A stretch of 14,507 nt of DNA from Ectocarpus siliculosus (lineage: Eukaryota > Sar > Phaeophyceae > Ectocarpales > Ectocarpaceae): assembly GCA_000310025.1 (NCBI GenBank), contig FN649740.1, forward strand, positions 2,858,339-2,872,845, written 5' to 3'. Position numbers and translations under genes: made by a program. Shown here in pieces: positions 1 through 9,395 of the stretch (its first letter is position 1; every line of letters begins with the position of its first letter). Below the pieces are notes generated by a model. That model saw only the letters and a program-made list of their open reading frames with translations, ran no database searches and was not told the origin of the DNA.

Positions 1-3000
1 GTTCATCCCAACCTCGCCGAAGTAAACGGGCTCATCGCCCTTCTGAAGGGCCACTTCCTTCGCATTCTGCACCAAAAAAGAAAATGCAGGAAAAAATACG
101 GCCGAATGGTGCAAGACAGCAGTATTACGGGATTTGAATTAGTATGGCAACTTTATCAACCGTATTATTGCGGAGAAATTCCCCGAGGAAAGGAACGTGC
201 GGGAGATATACCTCCCGATCGAAGGATAAAACAGGGGAGGGACCGGGGACAGGACATTCGTGGCCCCTTTTAGAGAGAGTATGTCCTCCCCCTCTCTGTG
301 CTCAGTCTACCTTCGAGAGCAAGGTGGCAGCAAGCACTGCTATTCCTTCAAGAGAATAGCCATATGAACAAATGAGCTTCATCAGACTCTTCAGGGATCG
401 GTACGCGTGCGTGTAATCCCACAACAACAACATACCGTGAGAGACCCGCAAAAAAATTAGGTGGAAATCTGTGTACGAAGACAACAGGCCGTTCAAGCGT
501 GCGCAAACGACACGGACGAGCTTAGTACGCCTTGTTGAGAAGGAGCATGTGTACCTGGCACGCGCGGCACGATGTAGTACCCTCACGCACATTAGCGTTG
601 CTGCCTCATTCAGTGTCCATCCCCTATTTGTTATGATCTACTACTTACTGCTTGGTTCTCTGACCTGCATGATGAAGCAGCAGCCGCAGAAGTACAAGGA
701 GACGAAGTCCGGCAGAGGCGCGAAGCCCATGTCGTACTTGGCACGGAGGGACTGACGTACCTGTCCGTGGTGAAGGGCGGCAGGGTTTTCGTGGGTAAGA
801 ATTAGACATGTTGCAGGCCCGGTTGACGTACAGGAAATCTAGCAGAAAGGTTTGTGTGTTTCTATTATTATTACCATCGACCGCGCTAACCGGCTGACCA
901 ATGAAAAGGTGTGTGTTTTCTTTCTTACTTGGTAGTCTACACGCACGCAGCTAAATAGTCGTGAGTTTACACCGCTCCACAATCAAGTCATCCAACAACA
1001 ACAGAACACAGAACGACGAAAAAAAAGGGTTATAAAAGGCAGTGTTGTGTCATCATCAACCAATCGTTCGTTTTCTTGGTTCTCGCCTGGTAAGAGTTCG
1101 AGAAGGCGTCGCACAGGTTGCACTCGCGGTCGTCCACGCGCGCGGCGGTGAAGCCCGCGACGAAGCACCCGCAGCAGCAGCTCATGATGCACCCGACGGG
1201 GTCCGAGAAGCAGTCGAACAGGGACGTCTCCATCCCGGGAGACATGGCCGCGTTTGCCCTCACCACGTTGGCGTTCTTGGCGATAGCCTGTGGATGTAAT
1301 TAATCGTTGGTTACAGCGGTAACAACGACGATGGTAATATACTGAGTGAGATATCGATTCTAGTTGCGGAGGATCTCGCTTGCGACATCCTTTGATCTTT
1401 TTCCACTCCTCCTAAATATCGTCCTGATGATCGATACTGCTGGGCGTTTCGGGCTTGGTTCCGGTGACGACTTTGGTAAGCGGGCGGGCCGGGCGTGCTC
1501 TCCCGTAGCTGTTGAAACTGCTTGTTAACTGTCAAGTCACGTCTTGAAACTGTTTTCCGTGACGAGACCTGACCTCTTCTTGAACACAACAACCCCCAGC
1601 ACTACAATAATACAAGCAGTAGACTGTTGTAGTCTACAACTCTTTTTCGTGGGGACTTCGAATGAGAGATGATGGTTTCTGCGCACGTGTGCATACACCA
1701 TCGCGTCAATTGAAGAAGGTGGGGACAGGTCAACAGCCAGAGACATGCAATACTTTTATGCGTACTGCTGTGATGGCATCAAATAAATGTTCTCGCGGGC
1801 ACAATCGACCGCACGTGTCGAAAAAGGGGGGGGTAATGTGGAGACCACCTTCTTCATAAAGGTACAATCTCCCCAAAACGTCTGTCGAGGACGATTCCCT
1901 TTTTCCACACACGGTGCGACTAAATAAACCCTTGATTTTTTCGATTTTGCCCTCCTTCCGTTCGTTGTCTTGCAGCACAAACCAGTACCCAGCCGGTTTC
2001 CCTCCACTCACTGAAAAGACTCCACCACATCCCGTTCGACTGTGGGTATATCTCGAATGGGTAGTCTTTCTGTGTGTGTTTTTATTATTCCTTAACACAA
2101 ACCACGCCCAACCGTACACGCACAAGATGCCAACCGCACGCGATCGTACACTGGACAGAAGAAAGAAGGGCACATGCCTCAGCATGGAAGCCCGAATCTT
2201 GATCACATCATAGTATGCATATCATGTGATAACGACAAACAACAAACAGTCTTAACCAATGGTCAAGCATGATCACATGGTCAACCTCCAAATACCAAGA
2301 AAGGAAGAGTAACACAAAGGACAGGGTAAGTATGCTGTAGCCGGGACAAAATGGTCCAATCGGGAAAGGCACGCTGTGCGCGGTGGTGGTGAAAAACAAA
2401 ACAAAACACCCGGACCGAAAATTGAACACCCTGCCTGGAGGTCTGGTGGTACACTATTTGTTGTGAGCACACGTGGCACCGGCTGTTGCCCTGCTCGCGG
2501 TTCGGCACACGGCGCAGCGAGAGGGACGCCTGTGAAGCGCGTACCATAATTTGCAGACCATGTGAGACACTTGCACGTGAAGTCTACTTGTATGCATCCG
2601 TACAAGTACAACGACTATATATACATACCCATACAAGAACTGGACGAAGGGACCACGCGGTCAGATCACGGTTCATACTTGCCCGTCAGGAAGATCCTGA
2701 TCCATCAAGAATGTTGGATCTCACGATCTCACTCAAGAACACCGAGAGGGTGGGCCAATTCAACTTTTCGTTTATTTTAACGTCATGACCACAGGCAGGC
2801 ACGGCTTGTTCCAACCTGCTTGTTCGTAGGTTTGCGACATATATACGTGCCTCGGCTTTCTTTACATTTACGTAGGGAAATTGTGGCATCGCTGCGGTTT
2901 TTCTCGTGAGCGTACGCTACACATGCGGCTCCATTTTTGGTCCGCCCGTTCTGCCGACCATCTGTGTCCAAACTCTTTTCTTAGAGATGGATTCGTCGGG

Positions 3001-4261
3001 TCTAATGTAGACTAGTTGTGAATTTTCATTTTTGTGAGGCTACCCTCTCATCAGCGCGACGAACTCGCCCCAAGGTACCGCCGCAAAGGCCAAACTGCTG
3101 AATCATTACCAATTCAGTCAAGCGCCTTGCGCTCTTCACACAGTAAAGAACGCGCATGGTGAGCGACGTTCGCTCCAAGAAGCGGGTGCGTGGGCGGAGT
3201 CATGAAAGAAACCACACAGCGCATGTTTGTAGAAAAGACTTGCGATTTGTCACACGACAGGCGGTTCATGAGCTTATCGAAAAATCTCTCTTGCTCTGCA
3301 TATTTGGGATCACGGTTTTGTCTAGAGAGAGCAGGAGATGATGCAGGAGGGAGGGAGGGGAAAAGAGAGACACACACGTATGCATAGGGGCGAGAGAAGA
3401 GCGACCATCATTTTGTTGACTCTGGTGGGTATAGATAGATGGATGATGGACGACGAATCGGCGTAACGGCGCAACAGCTTTCGTTCTCGTTCAAAGGAGG
3501 AGCAGAACATTTGTACTTCGGGGGGAACAATAAAGCCCTGCTGAGAGCACGGCCAATACCAAACCACGACCGATCACCTATCACTCTGCATGACACTGGC
3601 ATACGTACAAGCAGTGCACACTTCTTGAAGCGCACGTTCGCGAGAGAGAAAGAAATCCGCCACACGGGTCGTCAAAAAGGAACAGAAATCGAACACACCG
3701 CGACCAGCACCCGAATTTCTCATGGTTGAAAATTAGTCAGGTGTTGCTGAATCACGCGTCACACATCATGCGCTAGGATTGAACAAGCAAGGGGCCACCA
3801 CCGGCGACGCAGCCACGGCAGCAGCGCGCAGCGGAAGAGTCTTAGGCGAGACGGCTATTCGGAGCTGTGAACGCTCTGGATAGAGTTGTCTAGGCTGTCT
3901 GTCTCATCATAGTTTTGAATGCGAGGACCTGCTAGCTAAACAGCGATGAGGTATGCATACAACACGCGGCTACACAAACATCGTCCCTTCCACCATCTGC
4001 TGCGTGGAGGGGGTGCTAAGAAGTATCCAGCGCAAGTCACTACTACTGCTGTCGCTCGCGCAATAAGCCCCCTGTCCTGGGCACAGGTTGTTGGTGCTGG
4101 CCACAAAACTCGTCCGAAAAACGTAGCCTCACAAAAAAGAACATTTAACATTCACAACTACGTCTGTCCCTGCAGGTCCCTCCTCGGCGTCAACACCGAC
4201 TGCTGCTGTTAACACAAATACTCACCTCGTTGGCTGCTGCGGTTTGGTTGGTGGCGGCCAT
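1..4261 (-). CDS. PLAC8-family Cys-rich protein, four exons seen, 3' end off the window
   Basis: Spliced gene read on the minus strand. Exons are 4226-4261 (12 codons from an ATG in the context aaaaATGGcc), 1087-1287 (67 codons), 665-760 (32 codons) and 1-66 (22 codons, continuing past the edge). All joins are phase 0. Exon 2 contains SLFDCFSDP, then a Cys cluster (CIMSCCCGCFVAG) and ECNLCDAF. Exon 3 carries VRQSLRAKYDMG and YFCGCCFIMQ, and exon 4 opens NAKEVAL. This order is that of the PLAC8 domain: FDCF-D, CxxxCxPC-like cluster, xRxxLRxKY, FCxxCxxxQ-xRE. Family members are small membrane-associated proteins linked to cell size, metal handling or organ growth; the role here is unknown. Exons 2 to 4 are well supported. 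Assignment of the 12-codon first exon (MAATNQTAAANE, then a perfect gtgagt donor) is inferred from phase, start context and donor quality; an extra exon inside the long first intron cannot be excluded. Confidence 0.82.
67..664 (-). other. PLAC8 gene intron 3 (598 bp)
   Basis: Minus-strand GT-AG intron between the Q of YFCGCCFIMQ and the N of NAKEVAL, phase 0. The donor reads CAG|gtcaga and the acceptor tttttggtgcag|AAT after a T-rich tract. Open frames lying in it on either strand show no domain and look accidental. Confidence 0.75.
761..1086 (-). other. PLAC8 gene intron 2 (326 bp), GC-AG type
   Basis: Minus-strand intron, phase 0. The donor reads CAG|gcgaga and the acceptor ccacggacag|GTA. 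No GT lies at or near the exon edge that keeps the PLAC8 frame, while the GC donor joins SNSYQ directly to VRQSLRAKY as the family expects. A possible branch site (ctaattctta) lies about 40 bases before the acceptor. Confidence 0.65.
1288..4225 (-). other. PLAC8 gene long first intron (about 2.9 kb)
   Basis: Minus strand, donor GAG|gtgagt and acceptor attacatccacag|GCT, both phase 0. I found no conserved protein, RNA gene or transposon end inside. The longest open frame in it (1730-2206, minus, 158 codons) has no recognisable domain and biased, low-quality composition. This stretch should be regarded as non-coding unless an extra exon is shown by cDNA. Confidence 0.5.
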
Positions 4262-4545
4262 TTTTCTTAAATAAAGTGGTTGGTAAGGAAAGGAGGAGAT
4301 TTGCGTTGGGGGTCTGGAGGCAGGGATGTGGGTTGTGAACTGTGGGTGTGTGTGGTGGCGGGGGCGTTGTGGAGAAGAAGACGGACGAGCAGCAAGCTGT
4401 TGCTTGCTGGCAAATAATTTTCCGGCGCTTTTCCGCGCGCCGTGAGAGCTCTGGACCCTTGCAGCGGCGAAACGGATATATCTCATCAAGATGCCGACAC
4501 GAGCTGCGGCCACAAACCTTGGACCACCTCCCGACAGCACCGCTC
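4262..4545 (-). promoter_or_regulatory. Probable 5' leader and promoter side of the PLAC8 gene
   Basis: Upstream of the minus-strand ATG the sequence is rich in C and A with CT tracts (for example the complement of 4280-4380), typical of a eukaryotic leader. It holds a perfect inverted repeat at 4390-4409. No TATA box at a convincing distance was seen, and the transcription start cannot be fixed from sequence alone. Confidence 0.3.
4390..4409. repeat. Perfect 8-bp inverted repeat, 4-nt loop
   Basis: CAGCAAGC (4390-4397), TGTT loop, GCTTGCTG (4402-4409). It lies about 130 bases upstream of the PLAC8 start codon and so may be a leader hairpin or a palindromic factor site. Confidence 0.6.
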
Positions 4546-4563
4546 ACACCATGAAGGTTGCTC

Positions 4564-4839
4564 TCATCGACCACGGCTCAATGCTGCACGGGCTGCATCA
4601 ATCGAAAATTCTCAGATCCTGGTGTAGTCGAGGTCGATCTACAGCAGTATGTAGAGTACATCAATTTATGGCCATGAGCTTGTTTGATGTGCGGCCTCAA
4701 AAATGCGCCGGTCTACAAAATGCACCGGTACCGGCAGAAGTTCTTTGGTGTGGGAGATCTCACCAGAAGTGTCCTGTATCGACAGAGAGTTGTAGACTCA
4801 GTGGGTGTGCCCGGCGAGTACACAGCTTTTGTACATTAA
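4564..4839 (+). pseudogene. Short unrecognised coding relic with an in-frame TGA
   Basis: One plus-strand frame reads with coding-like composition across about 90 codons: FSDPGVVEVDLQQYVEYINL, WP, a TGA at 4675-4677, then CGLKNAPVYKMHRYRQKFFG and VGVPGEYTAFVH before TAA at 4837-4839. The peptide is balanced, with aromatic and charged residues alternating, unlike the Ser/Arg/Pro-rich accidental frames around it. I do not recognise the family. The mid-frame TGA (possibly a former CGA) and lack of a start suggest a broken gene or transposon scrap. The alternative is that it is accidental. Confidence 0.3.
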
Positions 4840-5613
4840 TATCCGGATCGCCTTTTCGTGGAATGCCTAGGCTGTATGCATACAGCAGCATTGCTCACGA
4901 ATGATTGTTGTGCAGTCCACAGTCCACACACCACACAGAAACTGAATAGGCTTATCTTGCACACAGCAGTATTGATTGGCTGATGGTACCCGTACAAAAT
5001 CCATGATGGCTTTGTGGGCACCAAGTTGTAGAACCCACGGACGGTGTCGCTTGTCTCGATACCTGCAAGAGGGGCATCATCACCGGAAAAATGCAGACAT
5101 ACATAAATACCAGCACGTACTTTGCTGTGCATTTGGATAACCGGTCAAGCCCATGTATCATGTGTTGAAGGACCCTCCAAGCGCAGCAGCAACAAGCAGC
5201 AGAAGTAAGTAGTTACACCCAGACAACACACAGCTACATAATAGCACGGGCGGGCCTACGCAGCGCGCTCATCATTGAGACACCGAACGTTAGTATGTCG
5301 ACTACTATTCGTCTAACCTGCCTGGAAGATGAACATTAAGCCTCATGCTGCCAATTCGAAACAAGAAATACTTCATATGCCAGTTCTCCGAAAGAAACAA
5401 AACATCTCACGTCCCGTGTCCCAAAACGCTTCAACCCGCAGAGGGAGCTGGTGGATCGCATAAGGCGACCGAGAACGACAGAGAGGGAGAAGCAGTAACA
5501 ATACCAAAAGAGTGCCTCCTCGCGGGAAACAAGCAACCCTGGCAACCTTTCCCACTCCTCTAGAAGGCCTGGTGCGTCTGGCGCAGTGCCGCTCAATACG
5601 ATGTCAAGACTCT
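4840..5613. other. No gene recognised
   Basis: AT/GC-balanced sequence with open frames under 100 codons on both strands. A minus-strand segment ending near 5062 has an acceptor-like cttgcag followed by a coding-like run (TVRGFYNLVPTKPSWILYGY), but no partner exon was found. Confidence 0.4.
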
Positions 5614-5747
5614 AAGTACAGATGAAGGGATGCATTGGAATATGGTGGGAAGGATTTCCAGAGCTAATAAGACACAGAAGAAGTACAGACAAAAGGATGC
5701 ATTGGTATATGGTGGGTAGGATTTTCCAGCGCTAATACTTGCGGAAG
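5614..5747 (+). repeat. Imperfect tandem duplication, period about 67 bp
   Basis: Copy 1 (5614-5680) and copy 2 (5681-5747) share aagtacaga, ggatgcattgg, atatggtggg, aggatt, ttccag and gctaata in the same order. They differ by scattered substitutions and a 1-bp length change. No coding or terminal-repeat role is evident. Confidence 0.8.
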
Positions 5748-5889
5748 ACAAAATTGTTCGACATTGTTGCCTACTTCGTCAAAAGCGCGCTGTCAATCGC
5801 CCCGTGTTTTGCACGTGCTGAATTCGTCGCGCGCGTTGTGTGCATTGATTTCAATCTATGTAACCGTAGACCAACAGCCTCGTGTTTCG

Positions 5890-5914
5890 CCCCCCGCCCC
5901 CCCCCAAAAAAAAA
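5890..5914. repeat. C6-G-C9-A9 homopolymer tract
   Basis: Six C, one G, nine C and nine A in direct succession. It is a low-complexity tract, also a place where sequencing or assembly length errors are likely. The surrounding stretch from 5748 to 6358 shows no convincing gene. Confidence 0.9.
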
Positions 5915-6358
5915 CACCCAACACTCGCGAACAGAGCGGCCTAGGGAGCACGTTGGCCACAGAGTTACTCGCAACAGGGACGGAGACTCGGCAGCACGCC
6001 CCGCAACCCGTGAAGGATTGTTCTGCGCAACGGCCGCCACCGCCGCAGCCGTCGCGGCTGACACCTCTACAGTATCGTGTCTTCTCGGTCGCATTCCAAC
6101 GGGGGGCTGCTGCAACCTTCCTCGAACGACATGCTGACGACCCAGCGCTGGACGGGCAGAAAGCGGGACATCCTCGCAGAACACGCCAAACGGCGAGCTG
6201 CTTTCAGCTCGGCAGCCCTCGCCGCTCCGGTACGCCTACCACCGCTGAAATATTGACTGGGCATGCTCCGAGGTGTCCGCCTGTTCGCCGCTCAGCCAGC
6301 AACATGGATACCGACTTGCGCGACGTCGCCAGCGTGGTAGGCGTAAACAAAAAGGCTT

Positions 6359-7465
6359 GAGTTTTTCAACGCCGCGATCGACGCGTCGACGGCTGCAGCT
6401 GCGGCGGCAAAAGCTGCGGAGCGCCAATCGTCTTTCTTGCGCCGAACCGTCAAACAGCGGTGATGCGCCACGTCAAGCTCCAAACAACAACACACGCTCA
6501 GAGCAACAAACTTACGGCTCTACGACGGCGCAGGTCGAGTCCTCAAGGAGAGTAACGTTTCAGGTTCGTCCAGGTTGCACCGCACGGCCAGCAGCACGGA
6601 TGCTGCGCGGCGTGGCTCAACGAGGTTGCAACCCGCCAGCACGCCGCGACGGCCGTTAAATGAGGCAACCCTCGACGCCGGAGACATGACATTGCCGACA
6701 TCGCCGCCGTCGATGAGGCGAACCGTGGTTCGACGTTGCAAGAGTGGTGTCGCAACGCCCTCTTGCCCCTTGAAGGATGCTGCAGTGTTGCGTGCCGGCA
6801 TCAACGCCCCGGGAAGCAAGGAGGGCCACGACTGGTGGCTGTCCGGTCTTGCCACGATGCAGGCTGGCGGTGAAGAGGCGAAGGGCGAGTCCCCAGACGG
6901 GAGGGGACGCGATGGAGATATGTCCGCACGGCCCCGAAACAGGGAAAGACGTCCAGGACGGTTGTATGTAACGGCAGCGGGAGAACCGAGCAGTTTCCTT
7001 CCTGCAGTTAGCCTTGCTACTGCTGGTGCGCGGTCGAGGGGGTCGAGGCCGAAGAGTCTCGGCTCTCGAACCTTGAGTCAATCCACGTTTGACGAGGCGA
7101 TTCGGGTTCAGGAAGAAATCGATCAGGTAATCGAAGCAGAAACGATACAAGCGACGACCGGCCGCAGAAGGGACAGAAAGTGACTAATAAAGCACGGCGC
7201 CAGCCTCGATGTTTCTCCCGTTCTCGAAGCTCACACCAGGAAGGATTCAAACTCGAGTCACGCGCGGAGGAGGAGGAGGAGGAGGACGAGGGGTGGCAAC
7301 CTGTACGGCGGCCCTGTCTTCGCTGACAACGGCGTCTTCTGCCAAGCGGCGGGGCAACAGAGCGGTCCCGACAAAGGGACACAAGAAGGAGGAGGCAGGA
7401 GAAGGACTGAGGCCGTCCCTCTCCACCGGGAGTGCACTGGTCCCGAGACCGTCAGAGTCCCGTGA
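6359..7465 (+). pseudogene. Degenerate coding-like region, possibly 5' linker part of the polo-box gene
   Basis: A single frame stays open over about 370 codons apart from TGA at 6461-6463 and 7181-7183, ending at TGA 7463-7465. It includes EFFNAAIDASTAAAAAAKAA, RTLSQSTFDEAIRVQEEIDQ and NLYGGPVFADNGVFCQAAG, pieces that look like coding sequence, with Ser/Arg/Ala-rich stretches between. Both internal TGAs could be CGA-to-TGA changes. No kinase motifs (HRDLK, DFG, APE) are visible. Polo kinases carry a poorly conserved linker between kinase and polo boxes, and this region sits just upstream of the polo boxes on the same strand, so a linker origin is plausible but unproven. GC-rich DNA tends to be open in several frames, which weakens the case. 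Confidence 0.35.
7266..7286 (+). repeat. (GGA)7 microsatellite
   Basis: Seven consecutive GGA units. They encode poly-Arg or poly-Gly depending on frame and lie inside the degenerate coding-like region. Confidence 0.9.
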
Positions 7466-7490
7466 CGGTGTTGATGAAAATCAATAACTG

Positions 7491-7517
7491 CAGCAGCAGT
7501 AGCAGCAGCAGCAGCAA
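7491..7517 (+). repeat. Interrupted CAG tract (CAG3-TAG-CAG4-CAA)
   Basis: The polyglutamine-type tract opens the frame that leads into the polo-box region. The TAG at 7500-7502 is in frame with it, consistent with a CAG-to-TAG change, or with TAG being the end of an intron. Confidence 0.85.
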
Positions 7518-7792
7518 CGACACTCTCACCAGCGGGAGAGGGTAGTGGTACGGCGTGAGGATGAAGCCGCAGAGATGGAGATTGAGAAGCGTTTCGATAC
7601 GCAAGGATTCAGTGCCCGCCGAGGGGGCGCGTTTTCGTCTGTGGCCATGAACAGTTCTCCATCTGTATCTGCAAGGAACCAGGGCCGAAGCCAGCGTCGT
7701 TCTCGAGCCGCCAAGCGGGAGAAATGGGGCGGCTACATCAGACAACGGCCCGCTACCCCGGAAGCGCAGCCTGCGGAGGACGCCACGATGGC

Positions 7793-7868
7793 GGCAGCGT
7801 AGGCAGCGTAGGCAGCGTAGGCAGCGTCGGCGGCAGCGTCGGCGGCAGCGTCGGCGGCAGCGTCGGCC
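7793..7868 (+). repeat. 9/12-bp minisatellite encoding Ala/Ser
   Basis: Three 9-bp units (ggcagcgta) followed by four near-identical 12-bp units (gtcggcggcagc). In the polo-box frame the 12-mers read Ala-Ser-Ala-Ala and each 9-mer carries a TAG where the 12-mers have TCG. Confidence 0.85.
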
Positions 7869-8043
7869 GAGGTAGCAGGAGACGCGGCGGCGGCCGCCAT
7901 GGAAACAGCTGCGGTGTTGTTCGCTGAAGAACCGCTGCCGTCCCCGTCTGCGTCTCCGCCGGTATGGGTTGCACGGCACCTAGACTGCTCGGACTCCCAC
8001 GGGCTGGTCTTCTTGATGTCCGACGGGAGCGCCGGCTTGCTCT

Positions 8044-8051
8044 TCAATCAA
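8044..8051 (+). repeat. TCAA tandem duplication causing the polo-box 1 frameshift
   Basis: TCAA-TCAA. With one copy the frame would run GLLF directly into KDHTKM, matching the family pattern VLFND-S/H-T-R/K-M/L. With two copies the frame is lost. This is a precise, single lesion of 4 bp. Confidence 0.7.
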
Positions 8052-8243
8052 GGACCACACCAAGATGGTCGTCGATCCCGCGGGGGTTACGTTCGACTAC
8101 ATCGAACCGCCATCGTCATCATCGACCGCCGCCGCCGCGCTTCAAGCACTACCGGCGTCGATTCACGAAGTCGAGTCGGGAGCGGGGAGGGGGGGGAGGA
8201 GAGCGTGCGCTGCGGCAACGGGGACGCACCAGATCGCCGACAC

Positions 8244-8258
8244 CAGCAGCAGCAGTAG
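8244..8258 (+). repeat. CAG4-TAG tract in polo-box 1 insert
   Basis: CAG units at 8244-8255 followed in the same frame by TAG (8256-8258), CGG, TAC, CAG and then the conserved YSLDHFP block. The TAG either interrupts a Gln tract or marks an intron end (…tagcggtaccag|TAC). Confidence 0.8.
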
Positions 8259-9395
8259 CGGTACCAGTACTCGCTCGACCACTTCCCTTTCTATCTCCGC
8301 AAGAATGTGAAGGCCCTGAGGTTTGTCTGGGAGAGCCTGATGTCTGACCACGATGGCGGTGCCGACGGCGGAGGAGGGGCGAACACCTCTCGTGAGGCAC
8401 ACCGAATGGGCAGCAGAGAGACAAGAAATACACGACCGGCAGACTCTGACGTTCATCGAGAAGTGGCAGCGCGCAGGCGATACCCACTGGTTTCAGCTCA
8501 GCAACCAGACCGCCCAGGTGGGGGAGATAAAGAGCGACGGAGCTAGTTTTCGCTGTTCGTCATTTGGCTATATGCTGTATTCAGTAAGCAAGACTGCGAG
8601 AGGTGTCTTCTCCTACTTATAGCATCTCCTCTCAATCCGCGTCGACACCCCAAACTTGTCAACAGAGTGTCTGTGTCTTTGCTGAGGGCACCTCAAACGT
8701 TTGAGCTATCTCAAGCCCCTTTCCGAAGATGGAGAAGGCAAACCGCTCGGGCTGCGTGGTCGTCGTCGTCATTGCTGTCTTTGTCACAAGCGTACCCAGA
8801 CGGTTTCCGCCAACAGCGCGGAGCGCGCAGCTCAACCCCACAAGAACGGGCTAAAGAATCAGCCCCGGGTTGGGATTGGGGACTACAAAGCTCGAAGTTG
8901 GTGACAAGTTGACGCCTTGCTGCTGTTTATGGTACGCTGCTTTTCGGAAGCCTGTCTCCAGCGAGTTGGGGAGACATGTGTTCAAAGCACCATGCACGGA
9001 ATACCAATACTCTGAAATAAAGCACGCTGAATTACCTTGAAGACAACCCGGCCATTGGGGCTTCACGTTCACTTGGAGCTACATAGCACCGGCGCCGAAA
9101 ATCGCGGGAAGTTGTGCAGCTCCTGAAGGGGCCCAGAGATCCAAGCCGTCCTGCGTAAAGATGCGTACGCCACCTGGATGCCTCTGTTTTCCTGCGTCTA
9201 TCCGGTGCTATGTGCCACCGTTTGCTCCACGCTTTCTCTGCTGTTGTTTTGGGACGCTTCCGTCAGCCGTTTGGGCCATGTCCTGTTCAGCGATGACACC
9301 GAGGTTTTGCTGTCGAAAGGTCGCCGGTTGGTCACTTTCGTCGATGGGGACGGGCAACGAGAGACACACCCAAGCCAGTGGGCGGAGAGCCGGTA

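Larger units (their letters stand above)
7503..9392 (+). pseudogene. Polo-like kinase C-terminal fragment (polo-box domain), decayed
   Basis: Polo boxes of polo-like kinases bind phosphopeptides and localise the kinase on centrosomes, kinetochores and midbody. Polo box 1 starts at about 7962 with VWVARHLDCSDSHGLVFLMS, DGSAGLLF, and resumes one frame over with KDHTKMVVDPAGVTFDYIE (8050-8106). After a Ser/Ala/Gln-rich insert it ends with YSLDHFPFYLRKNVKALRF (from 8268). Polo box 2 is FIEKWQRAGDTHWFQLSNQ in another frame (to 8517), a donor CAG|gtgggg, an intron of about 750 bp, then VLFSDDTEVLLSKGRRLVTF from about 9280 and a donor cg|gtaaga at 9393. Lesions: TCAA duplication at 8044-8051, frame changes near the G-runs at 8188-8202 and about 8370, and in-frame TAGs at 7800, 7809, 7818 and 8256. 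The final helix and the kinase domain were not found. A retained intron argues against a retrocopy. Assembly error is the main alternative to true decay. Confidence 0.72.

Noticed and set aside
1730-2206. 158-codon minus-strand frame
   Set aside because: It lies in the long PLAC8 intron, shows no domain and has no supporting splice or start context.
7452-7979. 175-codon minus-strand frame rich in Arg, Cys and Leu
   Set aside because: It is the antisense of the CAG and Ala/Ser repeat region; its composition follows from the repeats and the polo-box reading is on the other strand.
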